From the NCBI GenBank assembly GCA_947498985.1, contig CANMMF010000002.1, positions 62,001-126,000 on the forward strand: a stretch of 64,000 bases of DNA. The letters are read 5' to 3'. The position numbers and the translations under genes are program-made. The notes below the pieces were generated by a model. The model ran no database searches. It was not told the DNA's origin and was given only the letters and a program-made list of their open reading frames with translations. Shown in pieces: positions 54,640 through 64,000 of this stretch. This stretch comes from an uncultured Paracoccaceae bacterium. GTDB lineage: Bacteria; Pseudomonadota; Alphaproteobacteria; Rhodobacterales; Rhodobacteraceae. Position 1 is the first letter of the stretch. Each line of letters opens with the position of its first letter.

Positions 54640-55085
54640 GCCACATCCTCCACCTGATCCAGATACGCGCCATAGCCCTCGGCTTCCATCTCGTCGCGAT
54701 GCACAAAGCGCAGGCTCGCCGAATTGATACAATAGCGCAGCCCGCCGCGATCCATCGGACCGTCGGGAAACACATGCCCCAGATGGCTGTCACCATGGGC
54801 CGAGCGCACCTCGGTGCGGATCATCCCCAGCGACGTGTCCCGCAACTCGGTCACATGCGCAGGCTCGATGGGCTTGGTAAAGCTCGGCCAGCCGCAGCCG
54901 CTCTCGTATTTGTCGGCGCTGGCAAAGAGCGGCTCGCCCGAGACGACGTCCACATAGATGCCGGGCTCCTTGTTGCCGAGATATTCCCCTGTGCCGGGGC
55001 GCTCTGTGCCATCCTGCTGGGTGACGCGGTATTGCTCGGGCGTGAGGCTGTCGATCACCTCCGCACGGCGTTCATATTTGGCCAT
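54636..55085 (-). CDS. msrB: Peptide-methionine (R)-S-oxide reductase MsrB
   Basis: A 149-residue enzyme repairing the R form of oxidised methionine. Zinc-site cysteines are partly replaced, as in many alphaproteobacteria: the first pair appears only as [10 protein letters not shown]. The catalytic block is [10 protein letters not shown] then [13 protein letters not shown] with the active cysteine. It begins [20 protein letters not shown] at 55085. Together with msrA it covers both methionine-sulfoxide stereoisomers. Confidence 0.95.
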   Translation of the reverse strand: MAKYERRAEVIDSLTPEQYRVTQQDGTERPGTGEYLGNKEPGIYVDVVSGEPLFASADKYESGCGWPSFTKPIEPAHVTELRDTSLGMIRTEVRSAHGDSHLGHVFPDGPMDRGGLRYCINSASLRFVHRDEMEAEGYGAYLDQVEDVA

Positions 55086-55332
55086 ATCCGTCCTCCGTCC
55101 TGTCTTGAGCCTTATAATTGGGGTGCGGGCGGCACATGGCAATCTCCTGTTTCAATCGCTCGTGAGCTTGTGAGCCGCGCTTGCAATCGGGCGCCCGCGC
55201 CCCCATCTGTGGTAGGAGCGCGGGACTTCGGTCTCCCTCCCAAGGCACGACCTCGGGGCGCTGGTCGGGAATCCGGTCAGCGCCGCCCGTTATCAGCCAG
55301 CCTGCGACCCCGATGCCCCGGCGCATACCCGC

Positions 55333-57324
55333 CTATCGCGCGATACGCGGCCGCCCGCTGGCCTCGGCGGTGACGGTGGCTTCGAGAAACACCTCCCGCC
55401 CGTCGGTCTCTGCCACGCGCAGCTCGCGCGCCACCCGGACCGAGATGTCCTGCGCGCCCGCCGCCTCCGCCTCTGCCCGCGCGGCCTCCGACAAGGCGCG
55501 TTCCAGCGCGACCATCGCCGTCTCCGCTTCACCGAAATCCTCCGGACCCGCGGCCAGATGCACCCGGAACCGCCCTTCGGCAGGCGAGGTGACCACCCCT
55601 TGCCGACGCATGGCCACACGCCCGACCACAGCACCGATGGCATTGGCCACCGCGCCATGGTCCGGCAGCGCCGCCTCCGCGCCCAGCCACGCCGCCACCG
55701 CCGGGTAATAACAGCGCGCCGACGCACCGAGCCCCACCACCGGCACGGCAAGCCGCGCTGTCATCTCCAGCAGCCCGCCATGCCCCGCGAGTCCCGCCGC
55801 CATCAGCGGATGCCGCGCCAGCGCGCCGCTGTCCCCCTCCCAGCCGTCCTCGGCAAAGGCCGTCTCCAGCAGCGCAAGCCCGGTGGCCCGCGTCATCTCG
55901 GCGACGATCATACCGGCCAGTGCCGCGCCGTCCTGAGCCAGCCGCTCGCCGCCGCCGCTGCGGCGTCGCGCCATGAGATCGAGCGCCAGCTGTGCCGCAT
56001 CCGCGTCCCAATGCGCGGTGCGGCCCAGCACATGCACCGCATCCGTCGGTGTGACCCCGGCCACCTGCACCAGCCCGCGCGCCACCAGCCGCTCCAGCGC
56101 CGCGCCGTCGAGCCGCGTGCGCAGCACCGCGCCCAGCGGTTGCACGTCGTCGCCCACACGGTCGAGAAGGCCCGCCTCCCGGCTGCCGAGCCCGCCCGCC
56201 TCCTGCCCGGGCACCGCGCGCAGAAAGCGGCCATCATGTTCCCCCGGCAATGGCGCGCGCGCCTGCGTCTCGAGCGCGGCATGCACCACCTCCGGCGCCT
56301 GAAGCGCCATCAGGCTCACCGGCACCACCCGGCGCGGCCCCAGCGTCACACCGCCGCGCAACCCCTCCAGCACCGGGCGCACCTCGCTGTCGCCGCCCAG
56401 CCCGTGAGTGCGCATCGCCACCGCCTCCACCATGGTCCGCCACGGCCCGACCCGCGCGCCCTGCGGATCGATGGCGGGCCGCCCGCCGCGCAGCAGCGCA
56501 ATATCCGTCGTCGTGCCGCCGATATCGGAGACCATCGCATCCGCCGCGCCGGTCAGCCAGCGTGCGCCCACAAGGCTTGCCGCGGGGCCGCTCAGGATCG
56601 TCTCGATGGGCGCAATCTGCGCCTGTGCGGCGCTCATCAGCGCACCATCGCCGCGCACCACCATCAGCGGCGCGGTCACGCCGATCTCGCCCAGCACCGC
56701 TTCTGCCCGCAGGATCAGCCGGTGCGTCAGGCCGATAAGCCGCGCGTTCAGAAGTGCCGTCAAGGCGCGCTTGGGCCCGCCCAGTCTGGCCGACAACTCG
56801 TGACTGCAGGTCACCGGGCGCCCGGTCGCAGCGCGGATCACCTCTGCCGCCGCGCGCTCATGGGCGGGGTTGCGGGTGGCAAACTGCGCGGCCACCGCAA
56901 AGCCGCTGACATCCTGTGCGGCCGCCCAGTCGCGCAGCGCACCCAGATCGAGCGGCGCGCGTTCCGCGCCGTCATGCCCATGCCCTCCCGCGAGCACCCG
57001 CACCGGATCGCCCTTCAGCGCGACATCGAGCCCATGCGCCGCGATATCGCGCTCACCAAAGCCGATCAGCACCAGCGCCACACGCCCGCCCTGCCCCTCG
57101 ACCAGAGCGTTGGTGGCCAGCGTGGTCGAGAGCGCCGCCATCGCCACCGCCTCTGCCGCCAGATCCGCCTGCGCCAGCACCGCGCGCACCGCCTCGCCAA
57201 TGCCCACCGCCAGATCCTGTCGCGTTGTCAACGCCTTGGCGCTGGCCAGCACCTCGCGTTCGTCGCGCAGCAGAACCGCGTCGGTATAGGTGCCCCCGGT
57301 ATCCACGCCCAAGGCGATTGACAT
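55333..57324 (-). CDS. Hydantoinase/oxoprolinase-family protein (HyuA-like)
   Basis: A 663-residue ATP-dependent amidohydrolase-type protein. Its acetate/sugar-kinase-like fold shows the N-terminal IALGVDTGGTYTDAVLL, the ALSTTLATNALVEG segment and the second phosphate-binding motif AMVSDIGGTTTDIALLRGG. The family cleaves hydantoins, oxoproline or acetone-type substrates, usually together with a HyuB subunit; no HyuB is present here. The C-terminal 200 residues are alanine- and arginine-rich. The ATG at 57324 is used over an upstream in-frame extension. Confidence 0.85.
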   Translation of the reverse strand: MSIALGVDTGGTYTDAVLLRDEREVLASAKALTTRQDLAVGIGEAVRAVLAQADLAAEAVAMAALSTTLATNALVEGQGGRVALVLIGFGERDIAAHGLDVALKGDPVRVLAGGHGHDGAERAPLDLGALRDWAAAQDVSGFAVAAQFATRNPAHERAAAEVIRAATGRPVTCSHELSARLGGPKRALTALLNARLIGLTHRLILRAEAVLGEIGVTAPLMVVRGDGALMSAAQAQIAPIETILSGPAASLVGARWLTGAADAMVSDIGGTTTDIALLRGGRPAIDPQGARVGPWRTMVEAVAMRTHGLGGDSEVRPVLEGLRGGVTLGPRRVVPVSLMALQAPEVVHAALETQARAPLPGEHDGRFLRAVPGQEAGGLGSREAGLLDRVGDDVQPLGAVLRTRLDGAALERLVARGLVQVAGVTPTDAVHVLGRTAHWDADAAQLALDLMARRRSGGGERLAQDGAALAGMIVAEMTRATGLALLETAFAEDGWEGDSGALARHPLMAAGLAGHGGLLEMTARLAVPVVGLGASARCYYPAVAAWLGAEAALPDHGAVANAIGAVVGRVAMRRQGVVTSPAEGRFRVHLAAGPEDFGEAETAMVALERALSEAARAEAEAAGAQDISVRVARELRVAETDGREVFLEATVTAEASGRPRIAR

Positions 57325-57370
57325 GTGCCTGCTCCCTCGTTCCGCCTGCGCTCTGCCTGTCGCGCGCCCG

Positions 57371-58438
57371 CTACGCTTGCTTGTTTGCGACAGCGACAAG
57401 TCGCGCGCAGGCCCAGCGCGCGGCATCGGCCACCGCGGCGTCCGGATCCTCGCACAGCGCCGCCACCGCGGGCCGCAAGGCCGCCTGCCCTGAATTGCCG
57501 ATGGCATAACAGACATTGCGCACAAAGCGATCCCGCCCGATCCGCTTGACAGGAGAGCCGGAGAAGAGCGCCCGGAACCCCGCATCGTCGAGCGCCGAAA
57601 GTCGCGCGAGCTCCGGCGCAACAAGCTCGGGACGCGCGTGGTATTTCACCTCTGCCGCGCGGGCGGCGAACTTGTTCCAGGGGCAGACCGCCAGACAATC
57701 GTCGCAGCCATAGATCCGGTTGCCGAGCCCTGCGCGCAGATCTTCGGCCACCGGGCCCTTGTGCTCGATGGTGAGGTAGGAAATGCAGCGCCGCGCATCG
57801 AGCCGGTAGGGCGCCGGGAACGCATCTGTCGGGCAGATCTCCAGACAGGCCCGGCAGGAGCCGCAGTGATCCTGCTCCGCGGGATCCGCCTCCAGCACAA
57901 GCGTGGTGAAGATCGCGCCAAGAAAGAACCACGACCCCAGATCGCGGCTCACCAGATTGGTGTGCTTGCCTTGCCAGCCCAGCCCCGCCGCCTGCGCCAG
58001 CGGCTTTTCCGGCACCGGGGCCGTATCGACAAAGACCTTGATCTGCGCGCTTTGCCCGTCGCGCGCCGCGGCCTCGATCAGCCAGCGCCCGAGCCGTTTC
58101 AACCGCTTCTTGACCACGTCGTGATAGTCGCGGTTCTGCGCATAGACGCTGATCGCGCCGCGGTCGCGTTGCCCCAGCACCGTCATCGGATCGTGGGCGG
58201 GCCCGTAGTTTTCCGCCAGCATGATGACCGAGCGCGCCTCTGGCCAGAGCGCTGCGGGGTCGCCGCGCCACTGCGTGCGCTCGGCCAGCCAGCCCATCTG
58301 CCCGTGATAGCCCTTGTCGAGATAGGCCTGCAGGCGCGCCTTCACCTCGGGCACCGCCTCCGGGCGGCAGACCCGGGCCCTGGAAAACCCGACCGCGCGC
58401 GCCTCTGCCAGCAATGCCGATTTGAGATCCGCGCTCAC
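57371..58438 (-). CDS. queG: Epoxyqueuosine reductase
   Basis: A 355-residue cobalamin- and iron-sulfur-dependent enzyme making queuosine in tRNA from epoxyqueuosine. Two [4Fe-4S] clusters are seen: [16 protein letters not shown] and [13 protein letters not shown]. The start is GTG at 58438 ([20 protein letters not shown]). Earlier conserved parts are [15 protein letters not shown] and [20 protein letters not shown]. It is 46 bases upstream of the hydantoinase gene on the same strand, probably by chance of orientation. Confidence 0.94.
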   Translation of the reverse strand: MSADLKSALLAEARAVGFSRARVCRPEAVPEVKARLQAYLDKGYHGQMGWLAERTQWRGDPAALWPEARSVIMLAENYGPAHDPMTVLGQRDRGAISVYAQNRDYHDVVKKRLKRLGRWLIEAAARDGQSAQIKVFVDTAPVPEKPLAQAAGLGWQGKHTNLVSRDLGSWFFLGAIFTTLVLEADPAEQDHCGSCRACLEICPTDAFPAPYRLDARRCISYLTIEHKGPVAEDLRAGLGNRIYGCDDCLAVCPWNKFAARAAEVKYHARPELVAPELARLSALDDAGFRALFSGSPVKRIGRDRFVRNVCYAIGNSGQAALRPAVAALCEDPDAAVADAARWACARLVAVANKQA

Positions 58439-58460
58439 CGCGCGCCCCGCCGCTCTTGGG

Positions 58461-58526
58461 CTTCTTCTCTTTCCAAATACCGCCGGGGGGCCGCAGGCGG
58501 GGGCAGCGCCCCCTCCCACAGACGCG
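58461..58526. repeat. Gene-end dispersed repeat, copy C
   Basis: CTTCTTCTCTTTCCAAATAC then a G-rich run and the hairpin GGGGGC-AGC-GCCCCC, between the glutathione S-transferase stop and queG start. It matches the layout of the copies at 24521 and 29081. Confidence 0.65.
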
Positions 58527-58528
58527 CC

Positions 58529-59194
58529 TCAGAAATCCAGATCGGCATAATGCGCCGGCGGCGGGAAGCCCGGCACCTGATCGGCCAGGATCGCACGAAA
58601 GGCCGGGCGGCTCTTGATCTTGGCGTACCAGTCCTTGACCACGTCCGAGCGGTTCCAGTCCACGTCCGAAATGTAATCGAGCGAGCTGAGATGCGCCGCG
58701 GCGGCAAAATCCGCCAGCGTCATCGCATCGCCCGCCAGCCAGCGCCGGTGATCGAGCAGCCAGGCCATGTAATCGAGGTGATACTTGATCGCCTTGGCCC
58801 CGGCCTTGACGTTGCCGCTGTCGGGAAAGCCTGCCTTCATCACCTTCTTGTTGACCCGCTCGTAAAGCAGCTTCGAGGTCACCTCGTTGTGGAACTTGTC
58901 ATCGAACCAGCCCACCAGACGGCGGACCTCGTAGCGCGCATCGGGGCTGCGCGACATCAGGGGCGGTTCGGGGTATTTCTCTTCGATCCATTCGCAGATC
59001 GCGGCGGATTCCGACATGGTCTTGCCGTCGATCTTCAGCACCGGCACCTTGGCGGCGGGGTTGCGCCGCAGGAAGTCGGCGTCCTTTTCCCAGTAGCGTT
59101 CCTCGATCAGCTCGCACTCGATCTTCTTTTCCGCAAGGCTCAGCCGCACCTTGCGGCAAAAGGGCGACAGCGGGACGTGGTAGAGTTTGGCCAT
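58529..59194 (-). CDS. Glutathione S-transferase family protein
   Basis: A 221-residue GST. The N-terminal thioredoxin-like half has YHVPLSPFCRKVRLSLAEKK with cysteine in the SPFC site, NPAAKVPVLKIDGKTMSESA (cis-proline) and AICEWIEEKYP; the helical half contains WLAGDAMTLADFAAAAHL. The start is 59194 or 59206, with weak ribosome binding sites for both. Substrate unknown. Confidence 0.92.
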   Translation of the reverse strand: MAKLYHVPLSPFCRKVRLSLAEKKIECELIEERYWEKDADFLRRNPAAKVPVLKIDGKTMSESAAICEWIEEKYPEPPLMSRSPDARYEVRRLVGWFDDKFHNEVTSKLLYERVNKKVMKAGFPDSGNVKAGAKAIKYHLDYMAWLLDHRRWLAGDAMTLADFAAAAHLSSLDYISDVDWNRSDVVKDWYAKIKSRPAFRAILADQVPGFPPPAHYADLDF

Positions 59195-59423
59195 GAAACA
59201 TCCCATTGGAACAGTCCCAACCTCTTTGCAGCGAAGCGCGCGCGTTTTCAACCCGTCCGCCGTCAGAGGCGGTACGCCCGGCGGTCGCGCGCCACAGGTC
59301 GGGTATTCCGGACCACCGGGAAGGGGCGGGGTCGGGAATGCCTCCATGGCGCGCGCCCGGGCCGGGCTACTACCTTGAGGACACCCCGGTTTCAGACACC
59401 GCTTTTTTCAGGACGCCAAGCCG

Positions 59424-59636
59424 ATGTTTACAGACAGCTTCATTTTCCGCACCGATCTGGCCGACACAGAGACCCTGACGCTCGAGGATATGCCGGGCGT
59501 CGGCGATTGTGACCCCGAAGGGCTTTACGGGTCCGGCTCCGACACGGTCGATTACGGCTATCCGAGCATCGATCCCGATGCCCGGACCACCGTGTCGCCG
59601 GAGTATTTCGTGGACACCGATCCGTCTCTCTTCTGA
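59424..59636 (+). CDS. Small acidic hypothetical protein
   Basis: A 70-residue frame rich in aspartate, glycine and threonine (LEDMPGVGDCDPEGLYGSGS, DTVDYGYPSIDPDARTTVSP). Composition is unusual for a chance frame, and there is no better frame antisense to it. The ribosome binding site is weak. It is not an RTX repeat. No family recognised. It converges with mtgA. Confidence 0.4.
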   Translation: MFTDSFIFRTDLADTETLTLEDMPGVGDCDPEGLYGSGSDTVDYGYPSIDPDARTTVSPEYFVDTDPSLF

Positions 59637-59643
59637 GCGCGGT

Positions 59644-60432
59644 TTACTGGAAACACGCCGCTCGGCCGTCGGCGTCGATCGTGGCCGCGCCGGAGGCGAT
59701 GGACCTTGCCCGCCGGTCGAGGAATTTTGTCGGCCGCGCCGCGTTGCGCGTCTTCGGGCTGGGCAGGACCGACGCCAGAAGCGCCGCCTGTCGCGCGCTC
59801 AGCCGGTCGGGTCCGACGCCGAAATAGTGCCTCGCCGCGGCCTCCACCCCGAACACACCCTCGCCGAATTCCGCCACGTTTAGATAGACCTCGAGGATGC
59901 GCCGCTTCGACCAGACCGCCTCCACCACCGGGGTGATCGCGGCCTCGAGCGCCTTGCGGGTATAGGACCGTCCCTGCCAGAGATAGACGTTCTTGACCAC
60001 CTGCTGGCTGATCGTGCTGCCGCCGCGCGCGCCGCCTTCGGCAATCGCCGCGCGGATCGCGTTCATGTCAAAGCCCCAATGTTCGCAAAAATTGGCATCC
60101 TCAGCGGCCACGGCGCTGCGCAGCATGACCGGCGCAATCTCCTCGGCATCGGCCCATGCGCGGTCCACCGACCCCAGCCGCTGCTGCTCCGACCAGATCG
60201 TATGTGTGGTGGGCGGGTTGAACCCCGCAAAGACCAGAACCGCGGCCAGAACGAGTGCGGACATGACAATTCCCACCTTCAAGAGACTGCGTGTAAGCCA
60301 CGCCAGAGGCCGAAACCGCCGTGCCGTGCCTTGCTTTGCGGTTTTTCCACGGCGTGCTGCCGTTTTTCCGCCACGTTTTGCGGATTTTCCGGATCGTTTT
60401 GCGGTTTTAGCCGTGGATGTCTTTGCCGCCAT
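59644..60432 (-). CDS. mtgA: Monofunctional biosynthetic peptidoglycan transglycosylase
   Basis: A 262-residue enzyme polymerising glycan strands from lipid II. The N-terminal tail is very basic (KTAKRSGKSAKRGGKTAARR), then one membrane anchor (IVMSALVLAAVLVFAGF). The glycosyltransferase motifs are EDANFCEHWGFD (with the catalytic glutamate), GGSTISQQVVKNVYLWQG, RRILEVYLNVAEFG and GVEAAARHYFG. The ATG at 60432 has AGGA eight bases upstream; 60438 is an alternative. The window also encodes a bifunctional class A PBP at 26707. Confidence 0.94.
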   Translation of the reverse strand: MAAKTSTAKTAKRSGKSAKRGGKTAARRGKTAKQGTARRFRPLAWLTRSLLKVGIVMSALVLAAVLVFAGFNPPTTHTIWSEQQRLGSVDRAWADAEEIAPVMLRSAVAAEDANFCEHWGFDMNAIRAAIAEGGARGGSTISQQVVKNVYLWQGRSYTRKALEAAITPVVEAVWSKRRILEVYLNVAEFGEGVFGVEAAARHYFGVGPDRLSARQAALLASVLPSPKTRNAARPTKFLDRRARSIASGAATIDADGRAACFQ

Positions 60433-60698
60433 GTCCATTTCCTACACCGTACCGCTTTTTGTGCAAACCGCGCCTTGGCGTGAGGTTTCAGAGCGTCAAC
60501 CCGTCGCAGCGGTGATCTGCCCCGCCCCGGTCCGGCCCGCCCCGTGAAACGTGATACGCCTGCCTGCCGCCGAATGTGAGGCGAAAACAGAAACAATGTC
60601 ATTAGAGCCGCCAAATTGGTTCCGAATTGGAAAAATTTGCGGCGAATCTGTGAAACGCCCCGCCGGAGCTCGCCACCGAAACGCCCCCCCCAACGCAA

Positions 60699-60728
60699 CG
60701 ACGGCGCCCCTGATAGGAGGCGCCGTCG
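60699..60728 (-). terminator. Probable hairpin terminator of gltB
   Basis: CGACGGCGCC, ten-base loop, GGCGCCGTCG: a perfect ten-base-pair stem 20 bases past the gltB stop, without a T-run. The remaining gap to mtgA (60439-60698) holds no recognised gene. Confidence 0.6.
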
Positions 60729-60747
60729 CAATCATATCTCCGCCGGT

Positions 60748-63700
60748 TTATTCCGCGGGCACGGCCAGGTCGTCGATCTCGCCCAGCGGATGCGGGATCT
60801 TGTCCAGCATCTCTTTCGGGCAGACCTGCAAGAAATGCGCCCTCTCGACATCCCAATGCTGCAGGATATCGCGCGCATGGCGGCTGCCGGTCTCGCCGGC
60901 ATGACGCTCGATCAGGCCTTTCAGCTGCGCCTCCCATTCCGGCACCGTGACCGCACAGGTCACCAGGCTTTCGGGGTTCAGCAAGGCGCGCGCCAGGCCT
61001 TCGGGATCGTAGAGATAGGCCATGCCGCCGGTCATACCCGCGCCGAAATTGGCCCCGATGGGCCCGAGGATCACCGCCACGCCGCCGGTCATGTATTCAC
61101 AACCGTTCGATCCGCAGCCCTCGACCACGACCTTTGCGCCCGAGTTGCGCACGGCGAACCGCTCCCCGGCGCGGCCCGCGGCGAAGAGATGCCCGTCGGT
61201 GGCGCCATATAGCACGGTGTTGCCGATGATCGTGTTCTCGGATGCGGTGAGCGGCGACATCATCGGCGGGCGCACGACGATCAGCCCGCCGCTGAGCCCC
61301 TTGCCCACGTAGTCGTTGGCATCGCCCGACACCTCGAGCTTGAGCCCCGGCGCCGCAAAGGCCCCCAGCGACTGGCCCGCGGAGCCTGTGAGCTTCACAT
61401 GCAGATGGTCGGGCTGCAGCGCGTTGCGCATGCCGAACTTGCGCACGATATGGCTGGAGACCCTTGTGCCCACCGTGCGGTGCGTGTTCTGCACCGCGTA
61501 GCTCAGCTGCATCTTCTCGCCATCCTCGAGAAAGCGCGCGGCGTCGCGCACGATCTCGGCATCCAGCGTGTCGGGCACCGCGTTGCGCGCCTTGTCGCGG
61601 TCATAGACAATCGCGTCCGAGCCATCGACCCGGATCAGCAGCGGGTTGAGGTCGAGATCGTCCAGATGCTCCGACCCGCGGCTGACCTGGCTGAGCAGAT
61701 CCGCCCGGCCGATCACCTCATCGAGCGACCGCGCACCGATGGAGGCGAGTATCTCCCGCACTTCCTGCGCGTAAAAGGTGATCAGGTTCACCACCTTGTC
61801 GGCATTGCCGGTGAATTTCTCGCGCAGTTCGGGATCCTGCGTGCAGACGCCCACGGGGCAGGTGTTGGACTGGCACTGACGCACCATGATGCAGCCCATC
61901 GCAATCAGTGCCGCGGTGCCGATGCCGTATTCCTCGGCCCCCAGCATCGCGGCCATGACGATGTCGCGCCCGGTCCTGAGCCCGCCATCGGTGCGCAGGG
62001 TCACCCTGTCGCGCAGCTTGTTCATGCTCAGCACCTGATGCGCCTCGGTCAGGCCCATTTCCCAGGGCAGCCCGGCATATTTGATCGAGGTCGCAGGCGA
62101 CGCGCCGGTGCCGCCATTATGGCCCGAAATCAGGATGATATCGGCCTTGGCCTTGGCCACACCGGCGGCGATGGTGCCGACACCGCTTGAGGCCACCAGC
62201 TTCACCGTCACCTTGCAGCGCGGGTTGATCTGCTTGAGATCGTAGATCAGCTGCGCCAGATCCTCGATGGAATAGATGTCGTGATGCGGCGGCGGTGAGA
62301 TCAGCGTGACACCCTTGGTCGAGTGCCTGAGCCGCGCGATCAGGTCGGTGACCTTCATGCCCGGCAACTGCCCGCCCTCGCCAGGCTTGGCGCCCTGGGC
62401 GACCTTGATCTCCAGCTCTTCGCAATGGTTGAGGTACTCCGCCGTCACGCCAAAGCGCCCGGAGGCCACCTGCTTGATCTTGGCAGACGGGTTGTCGCCA
62501 TTGGGCTCGGGTACAAAATGCGCCGGATCCTCGCCGCCCTCGCCAGAATCGGATTTCGCGCCGATCCGGTTCATCGCCACGTTCAGCGTCTTGTGCGCTT
62601 CGGGGCTGAGCGCGCCCAGCGACATGCCCGGCGTGACAAAGCGTTTGCGGATGCTGGTGATACTCTCCACCGCTTCCAGCGGGATCGCCTCCCCAAGCGG
62701 TTTGATCGCCAAAAGGTCGCGCAGATGGATCGGCGGATTGGCCATCATTGCCTTGGAATAGGTCTTCCACATCTCGAAGGAGGCGCGGTTGCACGCGGCC
62801 TGCATGAGGTGCATCGACTGCGCACCCCAGGCATGGGTCTCGCCGGACTTGCGCGCCTTGTAGAAGCCGCCGATGGGCAGCACGTCCTGCCCGCCCTTGA
62901 AGCCCAGCTGGTGCACCTCTTCGGCCTTGCGCTGCAAACCGTTGAGACCGATGCCGGAAATCCGGCTGATCATGCCGGGGAAATATTCCGCACACATCGC
63001 CCGGCTCAGACCCACCGCTTCGAAATTCAGACCGCCGCGATAAGAGCTGACAACCGAAATGCCCATCTTTGACATGATCTTGAGCAGACCCTGGTCGATG
63101 GCCTCGCGGTAGCGCGCCACCGCCTCGGTGAGCGATCCGTCCAGCAGACCGCGACTGATCCGGTCCGACAGCGAATCCTCGGCCAGATAGGCGTTGACGA
63201 CCGTGGCCCCCGCGCCGATCAGCACCGCGAAGTAATGCGGGTCGATGCACTCGGCGGAGCGCACGTTGAGCGAGCAGAACGTCCTGAGCCCCTTGCGCGT
63301 GAGATGGCTGTGCACCGCAGAGGTGGCCAGGATCATCGGCATCGCCACCTTGTCGGGCCCGCAATGCTCGTCGGTGAGGTTGATATGCCCGTTGCCGGAA
63401 CGCACGGCGTCCTCCGCCTCCGAGCGGATGCGGCTCAGCGCCTCGCCCAGCGCGCCCTGTCCGGCGGCGGCATCAAAGGTGCAGTCGATCTCCACGCAGG
63501 GTGCGTTGAACTGCTCTTTCAGCGCCTCGAACTGCGCATTGCCGACAAACGGGCTGTCGAGCACCAGGATCTCGGTCTGCGCAGAGCTTTCGTCCAGCAC
63601 GTTCTTGAGATTGCCGAACCGTGTCTTGAGGCTCATCACCCGGTATTCGCGCAGGCTGTCGATGGGCGGGTTGGTGACCTGGCTGAAATTCTGCCGGAAA

Positions 63701-64000
63701 TAATGGCTGAGCGGGCGGTACTTTTTCGACAACACCGCCGATGGCGTGTCGTCGCCCATGCTGGCCAGCGTCTCCTTGCCGTCCTCGCCCATCGGCGCCA
63801 GGATCTGCTCCAGCTCCTCGATGGTGTAGCCCGCGGCGATCTGGCGGCGGCGCAGCTCCGCACCCTCGAAGACCGGCGCTTCGGTGCATGCGGCCAGCAC
63901 GCTGTCAAGCTCGTTGATCTTGCCGACCCACTCGCCGAAAGGCTGGGCCGAGGCCAGCCGGTCCTTCATCTCCACATCGTGGTAAAGCTTGCCATCGGCC
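60748..64000 (-). CDS. gltB: Glutamate synthase large subunit, partial
   Basis: The C-terminal 1083 or so residues of NADPH-dependent GOGAT (usually about 1500), which makes glutamate from 2-oxoglutarate and glutamine-derived ammonia. The amidotransferase N-terminus lies beyond the right edge; the frame is open to base 64000. Present are the central domain, the FMN-binding synthase domain (GAKPGEGGQLPGMKVTDLIA, ISGHNGGTGASPATSIKYAG), the [3Fe-4S] cysteines in CIMVRQCQSNTCPVGVCTQD, and the C-terminal GXG beta-helix (AAGRAGERFAVRNSGAKVVV). The gltD subunit is not in the window. With glnK-amtB it belongs to nitrogen assimilation. Confidence 0.96.
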   Translation of the reverse strand, partial: ADGKLYHDVEMKDRLASAQPFGEWVGKINELDSVLAACTEAPVFEGAELRRRQIAAGYTIEELEQILAPMGEDGKETLASMGDDTPSAVLSKKYRPLSHYFRQNFSQVTNPPIDSLREYRVMSLKTRFGNLKNVLDESSAQTEILVLDSPFVGNAQFEALKEQFNAPCVEIDCTFDAAAGQGALGEALSRIRSEAEDAVRSGNGHINLTDEHCGPDKVAMPMILATSAVHSHLTRKGLRTFCSLNVRSAECIDPHYFAVLIGAGATVVNAYLAEDSLSDRISRGLLDGSLTEAVARYREAIDQGLLKIMSKMGISVVSSYRGGLNFEAVGLSRAMCAEYFPGMISRISGIGLNGLQRKAEEVHQLGFKGGQDVLPIGGFYKARKSGETHAWGAQSMHLMQAACNRASFEMWKTYSKAMMANPPIHLRDLLAIKPLGEAIPLEAVESITSIRKRFVTPGMSLGALSPEAHKTLNVAMNRIGAKSDSGEGGEDPAHFVPEPNGDNPSAKIKQVASGRFGVTAEYLNHCEELEIKVAQGAKPGEGGQLPGMKVTDLIARLRHSTKGVTLISPPPHHDIYSIEDLAQLIYDLKQINPRCKVTVKLVASSGVGTIAAGVAKAKADIILISGHNGGTGASPATSIKYAGLPWEMGLTEAHQVLSMNKLRDRVTLRTDGGLRTGRDIVMAAMLGAEEYGIGTAALIAMGCIMVRQCQSNTCPVGVCTQDPELREKFTGNADKVVNLITFYAQEVREILASIGARSLDEVIGRADLLSQVSRGSEHLDDLDLNPLLIRVDGSDAIVYDRDKARNAVPDTLDAEIVRDAARFLEDGEKMQLSYAVQNTHRTVGTRVSSHIVRKFGMRNALQPDHLHVKLTGSAGQSLGAFAAPGLKLEVSGDANDYVGKGLSGGLIVVRPPMMSPLTASENTIIGNTVLYGATDGHLFAAGRAGERFAVRNSGAKVVVEGCGSNGCEYMTGGVAVILGPIGANFGAGMTGGMAYLYDPEGLARALLNPESLVTCAVTVPEWEAQLKGLIERHAGETGSRHARDILQHWDVERAHFLQVCPKEMLDKIPHPLGEIDDLAVPAE

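Noticed and set aside
59424-59636. Acidic protein as RTX substrate of the type I exporter
   Set aside because: No GGxGxDxUx nonapeptide and too far from the exporter genes.

Overview
The window looks like chromosomal DNA of an alphaproteobacterium of the family Rhodobacteraceae (Roseobacter-type). Base composition is GC-rich. The order lepB-rnc-era-recO, a DUF1491 gene, an ethylmalonyl-CoA-pathway methylsuccinyl-CoA dehydrogenase, a glnK-amtB pair and the terminator-like repeats at gene ends all fit this family. The species cannot be named from sequence alone.

Positions 1 to about 11,000 are accessory DNA. The coding density is lower, several genes are visibly less GC-rich, and the region holds a serine resolvase (647-1192), a small tyrosine recombinase (4169-4801) and four copies of a two-hairpin dispersed repeat (near 1493, 3356, 4868 and 8730). 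Cargo includes a DNA-binding-domain/alpha-beta-hydrolase fusion, a secreted protein, a membrane pentapeptide-repeat protein, and a compact MarR-controlled cluster (5104-8542). That cluster consists of a multi-spanning membrane protein, an HXXEE membrane protein, a Tat-exported nitroreductase-like flavoprotein and a DUF6653 membrane protein. Two matching 11-bp sites lie in or beside the divergent promoter region.

Positions 11,250 to 24,400 carry core genes: methylsuccinyl-CoA dehydrogenase, a TauE/SafE permease, a trypsin-like protease fused to a beta-helix, then lepB-rnc (overlapping), era, DUF1491, recO, pgsA, moaD-moaE, an FCD-type GntR regulator and a secreted beta-propeller-like protein.

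Positions 24,700 to 39,100 hold glnK-amtB with a clear intrinsic terminator, a class A penicillin-binding protein, mlaA-mlaC (lipid asymmetry), a type I secretion ABC/adaptor pair, then ridA, a glycerophosphodiesterase, a FemAB-like GNAT protein, pterin dehydratase, a Prx5 peroxiredoxin, a ferredoxin-reductase-like flavoprotein and rsmD.

Positions 39,100 to 50,800 hold a Tat-exported metallo-beta-lactamase-fold protein, an MFS transporter, map, a secreted-protein gene cut by a decayed IS5-family element (43,155-43,931, terminal inverted repeats still readable), sfsA, a CinA-like protein, GNAT/AhpD-like/OmpA-like genes in a tight run, a LysR regulator, a DUF4399 protein and a DJ-1/PfpI protein. 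Positions 51,000 to 64,000, nearly all on the minus strand, hold a 2,4-dienoyl-CoA reductase, a methyltransferase, msrB-msrA, a hydantoinase/oxoprolinase-type protein, queG, a glutathione S-transferase, mtgA and the 3' two thirds of gltB, which runs off the right edge.

No rRNA, tRNA, CRISPR array, prophage or replication origin was recognised.
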